NCBI RefSeq assembly: GCF_037963835.1
Contig: NZ_CP150145.1
Location: forward strand, 372,001 to 436,000
DNA: 64,000 nucleotides
Direction of reading: 5' to 3'
DNA from: Paenibacillus sp. FSL H8-0332
GTDB taxonomy: Bacteria; Bacillota; Bacilli; Paenibacillales; Paenibacillaceae
In this document: positions 59,654 through 64,000 of the stretch, one piece after another
Layout of the letters: each line of letters opens with the position of its first letter
Position numbering within the stretch: position 1 is the first letter of the stretch
Notes under the pieces: generated by a model
Seen by the model: only the letters and a program-made list of their open reading frames with translations
Database searches by the model: none
What the model was told of the DNA's origin: nothing
Position numbers and translations under genes: made by a program

Positions 59654-61132
59654 ATGAATAAACAACGCAGCAGGCGCAGCGCAAGCCGCCGGGAGCAAGG
59701 GGCGGCCCCTGTCGCCGGACTGCCGGTGAATAAGAATGATGAGGTCCTGCTCGATATCATCGGCATGACCCATGAAGGTGAAGGGGTAGGCCGCGTAGAG
59801 GGCTTTACCCTATTTGTGCAGGGCGCTCTTCCCGGTGAGAGAGTCCGGGCCAGAGTGCTGAAGACCAAGAAGCAGTATGGCTACGCCAAGCTGCTGGAGC
59901 TGGTGCAGGCCAGCAGCGACCGCATCGCGCCGCCCTGCCCGATCTATGATCAGTGCGGCGGCTGTCAGCTGCAGCATATGGACTATACCGCTCAGCTCGC
60001 GTGGAAGCGCCAGCTGGTGGTGGACAACCTGCAGCGGATCGGGAAGCTGGAGGTGGCCGGTGCGGCGGGTGCAGATGCGGCAAGTGCATCTGGGACTCAA
60101 GGCGAAGGCATCCGCGTGCTGCCCACCCTTGGCATGGAAGAGCCCTGGCGTTACCGCAACAAGGCCCAGGTGCCTATTGGGGTTACGGATGGCGGTCTGG
60201 TTGGCGGCTTCTATGCACGGGGCAGTCACCGGATCATCGACATGGAGACTTGTCTGATCCAGCATGAGGACAACGACAAGGTCGTTGCCACCGTCAAGAG
60301 CCTCGGCCGTGAGCTGGGCATCACCGCCTATGACGAAGAGACCGGCCGTGGACTGCTCCGCCATGTAGTGGTGAAGAAGGCGTTCCGCACCGGTCAGATG
60401 ATGCTGGTGCTGGTCACGAACGGCCGGGATATCCCGCACCTGGACGCCTGGCTCGGCAGTATCCGCGAGCAGCTTCCGGCAGTGGTCAGCATCTGCCAGA
60501 ACGTCAACACCCAGCGCACCAATGTCATCTTCGGCAACGATACCCGTGTCCTCTGGGGCAGCGAGGTCATCTATGACTACATTGGTGAGGTCCAGTTCGC
60601 CATCTCGGCGAGATCCTTCTACCAGGTGAACCCGGCCCAGACCGAGGTGCTGTATGGCAGAACGCTGGAATACGCTGCACTTACCGGCAAGGAAACTGTG
60701 ATTGATGCCTACTGCGGCATCGGTACGATCTCCCTGTTCCTGGCCCAGCATGCGGATCAGGTGTATGGTGTGGAAATCGTGCCCGAAGCCATCGAGGACG
60801 CCCGCGCCAACGCGAAGCTCAACGGAATGAACAACGTGAAGTTCGAAGTCGGCGCTTCGGAGGATGTCATCCCGGCCTGGAAAGAACAGGGCATCACCCC
60901 AGACGTCATCGTTGTCGATCCCCCGCGCAAGGGCTGCGACCCGCGCCTGCTGGAGACCATCCTGCTGATGCAGCCGGAGCGTGTCGTGTACGTGTCGTGC
61001 AACCCATCCACCCTGGCCCGCGATTTGAAGGTGCTGGAGGATGGGGGCTACCGGGCGGTGGAGGTCACGCCAGTGGATATGTTCCCGCATACGGTGCATG
61101 TGGAGAGTGTGGCTTTACTGGAACTTAAATAG
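59654..61132 (+). CDS. rlmD: 23S rRNA (uracil-5-)-methyltransferase, RlmD/RlmCD family
   Basis: 492 residues from ATG 59654; the frame is open into dgkB but earlier starts would overlap its coding region. A basic N-terminal tail precedes a TRAM domain (~32-90, GMTHEGEGVGRVEGFTLF). The iron-sulfur cysteines are in CPIYDQCGGC (~96-105). The SAM-binding VIDAYCGIGTISLFLA and the catalytic VVDPPRKGCD and VSCNPSTLARDL motifs follow. In Bacilli this family methylates U747 and/or U1939 of 23S rRNA. A ~20-residue Ala/Gly/Ser insertion near 135-155 is unusual but harmless-looking. Confidence 0.9.
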   Translation: MNKQRSRRSASRREQGAAPVAGLPVNKNDEVLLDIIGMTHEGEGVGRVEGFTLFVQGALPGERVRARVLKTKKQYGYAKLLELVQASSDRIAPPCPIYDQCGGCQLQHMDYTAQLAWKRQLVVDNLQRIGKLEVAGAAGADAASASGTQGEGIRVLPTLGMEEPWRYRNKAQVPIGVTDGGLVGGFYARGSHRIIDMETCLIQHEDNDKVVATVKSLGRELGITAYDEETGRGLLRHVVVKKAFRTGQMMLVLVTNGRDIPHLDAWLGSIREQLPAVVSICQNVNTQRTNVIFGNDTRVLWGSEVIYDYIGEVQFAISARSFYQVNPAQTEVLYGRTLEYAALTGKETVIDAYCGIGTISLFLAQHADQVYGVEIVPEAIEDARANAKLNGMNNVKFEVGASEDVIPAWKEQGITPDVIVVDPPRKGCDPRLLETILLMQPERVVYVSCNPSTLARDLKVLEDGGYRAVEVTPVDMFPHTVHVESVALLELK

Positions 61133-61528
61133 TACAGTGGAGGAAATCCTTTTGTATCAAAGGTTTTTGCGATGATACAGGTGCGTGGAAGTTAGTGGAA
61201 CAGTGAGCTTAACTGTACATTGGTGCAAATGTGGTGCGAAAAATTAAGATAATCGCCAGTAGCTGGTGATAATTCGACATAAAAGAAAGCAAGAAGGCGC
61301 TCGGGAATTACTCCCCGCAGCGTCTTTATTTTTGTGCTTTTGCTTGCTATTCTATGATGATTTTGTTCAGCAGCAGGTGGCGGTACCAAGCACTTCAACA
61401 ACAATGAACTTGATTATGAAAATGATGCAATAGATATTCAAGAGAGCCAGAATGTACTCATAAAGCTGATATACCTCTTTATTCAGCTAAAGGACGTCCT
61501 GACTAGTGTTGCATAAAACTTAAAATCG
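61133..61528. other. Intergenic region after rlmD with one terminator
   Basis: Holds an imperfect hairpin with a T-rich tail (61294-61332). The rest shows no gene, repeat or promoter that I can support. Base composition becomes AT-richer from here on. Confidence 0.55.
61294..61332 (+). terminator. Probable rlmD terminator
   Basis: AAGGCGCTCGGG pairs imperfectly with CCCCGCAGCGTCTT, followed by TATTTTTG. Confidence 0.65.
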
Positions 61529-61558
61529 TTGACAATTGGTATATTTGCAATTTATACT
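61529..61558 (+). promoter_or_regulatory. Strong sigma-A promoter upstream of the ACP cluster
   Basis: Perfect TTGACA (61529-61534), 18-base spacer, TATACT (61553-61558). Transcription would begin near 61565. Confidence 0.75.
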
Positions 61559-61564
61559 AAACAT

Positions 61565-61643
61565 ATCCATTTACGGGTGTCATTCACCGTAGTGAAGTAG
61601 AGCATTTTCAGCAGGGCTTTATCGCTTGGGAAAATGCTTTTTT
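61565..61643 (+). ncRNA. Candidate small RNA or attenuator leader of the ACP cluster
   Basis: Starts about seven bases after the promoter and ends in a terminator: AGCATTTTC (61601-61609) with GAAAATGCT (61630-61638), then six T. A small TTCAC-CGTA-GTGAA hairpin (61583-61596) lies before it. No ribosome binding site or frame of note. It could be a ~79-base RNA on its own, or a leader in which readthrough feeds the acyl carrier gene 158 bases downstream. Confidence 0.5.
61601..61643 (+). terminator. Terminator between the strong promoter and the acyl carrier gene
   Basis: Nine-bp perfect stem AGCATTTTC/GAAAATGCT with a 20-base apical region, then TTTTTT. Confidence 0.88.
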
Positions 61644-61800
61644 CTGCTTTTCATTCTGCATCGAGTCATATTCCACATTGTCCATCGTTTTGAGATTATT
61701 CTCCTTCACACTCACTTTCACCTACTCATTACTGAATATCACCATGTATGCTATCCTCTCTAATCAGCCTTTCTAAAGATTATCTAACGGAGGAAACAGG

Positions 61801-62040
61801 ATGTCTAAATCAATTGAATTTATTTTGAGAGATGAGATTTTTGCTGAGCTTGACATCCAGTATCCAGATGACCACGATACCCCTTTGTTGGATCAAGGGA
61901 TCGATTCGGCGGGCTTCATCAAGCTTATTGTTTCAATGGAATCGAAGTTTAATATCTCGATCCCTGATGAGGATCTATTGTTTGAGAAGTTCTCCACGGC
62001 GGGATTAATCCTTAATTATTTGACCGAGAAAACGATATGA
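61801..62040 (+). CDS. Stand-alone acyl carrier protein
   Basis: 79 residues. The phosphopantetheine attachment site is Ser36 in DQGIDSAGFIKL, a variant of the usual DSL motif with Ala-Gly after the serine. The protein is acidic with four predicted helices, and has no conventional fatty-acid ACP signature. AACGGAGGAAA (61788-61798) is its ribosome binding site. The stop overlaps the following ligase gene (ATGA), so the two are co-translated, pointing to a dedicated carrier that the ligase loads. Confidence 0.85.
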   Translation: MSKSIEFILRDEIFAELDIQYPDDHDTPLLDQGIDSAGFIKLIVSMESKFNISIPDEDLLFEKFSTAGLILNYLTEKTI

Positions 62041-63527
62041 TGACTATCATTCAACGTTTATTCATGGAGGCTTGTGATCGCAAGGATCATATTATCCTTC
62101 AAGATCTAAAGCAGCAGTGGACTTATGCGGAAGTGATGACAGAAGCATACTTAATTGCTCTATATATCCAAAAGAACTTTGAGCTTGAGGCCGGTAGCCA
62201 TATAGCGGTATACACAAATAATGAGCCCTTGTTCATTACTGCTTCGCTTGGCATTCAGTTCAGCGGTCATGTACTAATACCGGTTCCTTACTCGGCATCC
62301 CTAACTGAGATTGAAAATATTTTACAAGCCAGTGACGCCAAGCTGGTTATCAGCAAATATGCACAGCCTGCACGGTTAAATTGTGATATTCATTGGGTTA
62401 CCGCTCAGGATTTCTCGCAAGAACCGGTGCCTTCGTTTGAATCGATCTCGCTCACGAATCCGTCCGATCCCAATTCATGTGCTATTCTCCTTCCTACATC
62501 GGGCACAACCGGACCATCTAAAATCGTTATGTTATCCCATGAGAATGTATTAACGAATGCGTTGGCACATGGCGAAAAGGTTGGGTATACGGATCAAGAT
62601 TCGTTTCTTGTAACGATGCCCGTTCATTTCAGTTCTACGATTGTCACGCAATTGATTTCTTGCATGCTATTTGGAACCCGAATTAGGCTTATCAGCTTGC
62701 CCTTGCTGCCGCGCACAGCGTTTAGACTGTTTCAGGATAAGGCGGTCACGGCATTCTCAGCGGTGCCTACGCAATTGATGCACTTTGTTTCCGATTATCA
62801 TCAGACAACCAACTGGAGTGCCTTTGATTCCATTGAATTTATTGTGATAAGCGGTGCGCCGATTCCCGCGAGATTAGTAGACAATCTTCAGACTGTATTT
62901 CCTCAAGCGGACATTATTCAAACCTACGGATTGACAGAAGCTTCTCCGCGGGTGAGCATGATGGACCGGGGAGACCGAAGCCTGTCCTGTGGAACACCCG
63001 TCAGTGGCGTGTCTGTCCGGCTTGTTGACGAAGAAGAGAATGAGGTTATAGGACTTGCTGCTTCAGGAGAAATTTGGGTCAAGGGCCCAAATGTGATGCT
63101 CGGTTATTACAACAACCCGGAGTTAACGAACGTTACCATTGTTGATGGTTGGTTAAAGACAGGAGATCTGGGATATTGGAATGAATCAGGGTGTCTCATC
63201 ATCACAGGCAGAAAGAAGAATATCATTATATCCGGCGGTATCAATATCTATCCGGAAGAAATTGAGGAGTTTTTATATGGCGTGAAAGAAGTGGAGGAAG
63301 TCATGGTTGTTGGTGTGCCCGATGATCTATTAGGCGAAGTACCCATCGCCTTTCTGAAAGTTAGTGAAGAATGTCTGGTTGATATAGATGCGCTGACCAA
63401 ACATTGCAACTTGCATTTGTCCTCGTATAAGGTGCCTAGGCAATGGAGGATTATCAATGAAATTCCAAAAACAAAAACAGGAAAACTGGACAGGGCAAGT
63501 ACGAAGCACTTATTGCTAAAGGAGTAG
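62037..63527 (+). CDS. Stand-alone AMP-forming acyl/aminoacyl ligase (ANL family)
   Basis: 496 residues. Core motifs are present: phosphate loop LLPTSGTTGPSKIVMLSHEN (~152-171), TYGLTEASPRVSM (~300), LKTGDLGYW (~378) and the catalytic C-terminal Lys in PKTKTGKLDRAS (~480). Family members activate a carboxylic acid as an adenylate and pass it to CoA or a carrier protein. The direct overlap with an acyl carrier gene suggests it loads that carrier. The substrate cannot be read from the motifs without structural comparison. AT-richer than housekeeping genes in this window. Confidence 0.88.
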   Translation: MMTIIQRLFMEACDRKDHIILQDLKQQWTYAEVMTEAYLIALYIQKNFELEAGSHIAVYTNNEPLFITASLGIQFSGHVLIPVPYSASLTEIENILQASDAKLVISKYAQPARLNCDIHWVTAQDFSQEPVPSFESISLTNPSDPNSCAILLPTSGTTGPSKIVMLSHENVLTNALAHGEKVGYTDQDSFLVTMPVHFSSTIVTQLISCMLFGTRIRLISLPLLPRTAFRLFQDKAVTAFSAVPTQLMHFVSDYHQTTNWSAFDSIEFIVISGAPIPARLVDNLQTVFPQADIIQTYGLTEASPRVSMMDRGDRSLSCGTPVSGVSVRLVDEEENEVIGLAASGEIWVKGPNVMLGYYNNPELTNVTIVDGWLKTGDLGYWNESGCLIITGRKKNIIISGGINIYPEEIEEFLYGVKEVEEVMVVGVPDDLLGEVPIAFLKVSEECLVDIDALTKHCNLHLSSYKVPRQWRIINEIPKTKTGKLDRASTKHLLLKE

Positions 63528-63529
63528 GG

Positions 63530-64000
63530 GTGAACGAAAAGTTGAAGAATACAACTCAAACCTTGGGCAGCGGAATATTGCCGGTAAGTTATCCGATGAT
63601 TACAACCTATACGCAGCATGCGCATCTCTTGTCCATACTTACCCATTACGAGTGCGCACACCCATGGATATTCAGCAATTATATTCAATTATTTATTAAC
63701 AAGGATTATAAACATAATTGGGGAGATTTTTATTTCCCTCTGACTTATGAGCTGCGGCCTTCAGATGCATGCAAATGGATTACTACTCAGAAGATACATA
63801 GAGATACTGTAACGACTAAATGGGACTCTGTTATTCATTTTATTATAGAAAATATTAATGCCAATAACTATATCCACACCATGATCAATTATTTCTATGT
63901 GCCCTTAAGCGACCGATATCATAGACTCCAATTGCATCATGACATATTGGTGTACGGCTATGATTTAGATCGGGAGATATTGTATGTTTCCGATTTCTTT
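63530..64000 (+). CDS. Protein of unknown function in the ACP/ligase cluster, possibly BtrH/C39-like (3' end outside window)
   Basis: 157 codons are open from GTG 63530 to the window edge. AAAGGAG (63518-63524) lies five bases before the GTG, two bases after the ligase stop, so it belongs to the same operon. The translation has no signal peptide and is rich in aromatic residues and His (YTQHAHLLSILTHYECAHPW, GDFYFPLTYELRPSD). The last part, HHDILVYGYDLDREILYVSD, resembles the C39/BtrH-type papain-like fold used as acyl transferases or peptidases in some biosynthetic clusters. This is a pattern likeness only. Confidence 0.55.
   Translation, partial: MNEKLKNTTQTLGSGILPVSYPMITTYTQHAHLLSILTHYECAHPWIFSNYIQLFINKDYKHNWGDFYFPLTYELRPSDACKWITTQKIHRDTVTTKWDSVIHFIIENINANNYIHTMINYFYVPLSDRYHRLQLHHDILVYGYDLDREILYVSDFF

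Noticed and set aside
59810..61099. 429-codon open frame on the minus strand opposite rlmD
   Set aside because: Same reason: the plus strand carries a complete, motif-rich methyltransferase.

Overview
The window is a chromosomal stretch of a Gram-positive, spore-forming Bacilli member, almost certainly a Paenibacillus. The evidence is the complete rrn operon with a Paenibacillus-like 16S, the Bacilli-type purine operon (purEKBC-SQLF-MNHD) with separate purS/purQ/purL, strong GGAGG ribosome binding sites with many GTG/TTG starts, a GlnK/GlnL-type two-component pair, and cell-envelope genes without any outer-membrane component. All assignments are from reading the sequence; no database search was run.

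Layout. 1-6.5 kb: a lipid-linked sugar transfer cluster (end of a carbohydrate-binding protein, a very large double glycosyltransferase, a GtrB-like GT2 enzyme, a GtrA flippase-like protein) followed by a class D sortase. 6.6-7.7 kb: two consecutive cyclic-di-GMP-I riboswitch aptamers in front of a secreted transglutaminase-like protein. 7.76-13.04 kb: rRNA operon (two promoters, 16S, 23S, 5S, terminator, no tRNA). 13.2-21.9 kb: housekeeping genes (acyl-ACP thioesterase, ECF sigma factor with its probable anti-sigma partner, AraC regulator, TrmO-like methyltransferase, topoisomerase III, MFS transporter, DUF1294 protein, universal stress protein).

21.9-37.2 kb: the complete de novo IMP pathway plus purB, under an apparent double PurBox, a sigma-A promoter and a guanine-class purine riboswitch whose antiterminator pairing can be read directly. 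The operon is broken by three long intergenic stretches filled with structured repeats: a ~120-bp long-hairpin element found twice with compensatory stem changes, an 86-bp tandem duplication with GC-rich hairpins, and a three-unit small-hairpin array.

37.2-61.1 kb: mixed housekeeping and transport genes. They include a SEC-C protein, a chemotaxis receptor pseudogene whose signalling tip is inverted, threonine dehydratase, several unknown proteins, hydrolases, a DUF3048 lipoprotein, a phosphate transporter with its DUF47 partner, and a glutamine-type ABC transporter next to a GlnKL-like sensor/regulator pair. CorA, a YerC-type TrpR-like repressor, a CbiX-type chelatase, diacylglycerol kinase and an RlmD-like 23S rRNA methyltransferase follow.

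61.5-64.0 kb: a visibly AT-richer segment opens with a promoter/terminator unit that may be a small RNA, then an acyl carrier protein, a stand-alone adenylating enzyme and a third gene running off the end. It looks like the left edge of an acquired biosynthetic cluster and is the best candidate for an undescribed pathway. Other strong leads are the MCP inversion, the covarying repeat element, the tandem c-di-GMP riboswitches, and two mutually exclusive hairpins inside the glutamine transporter operon.
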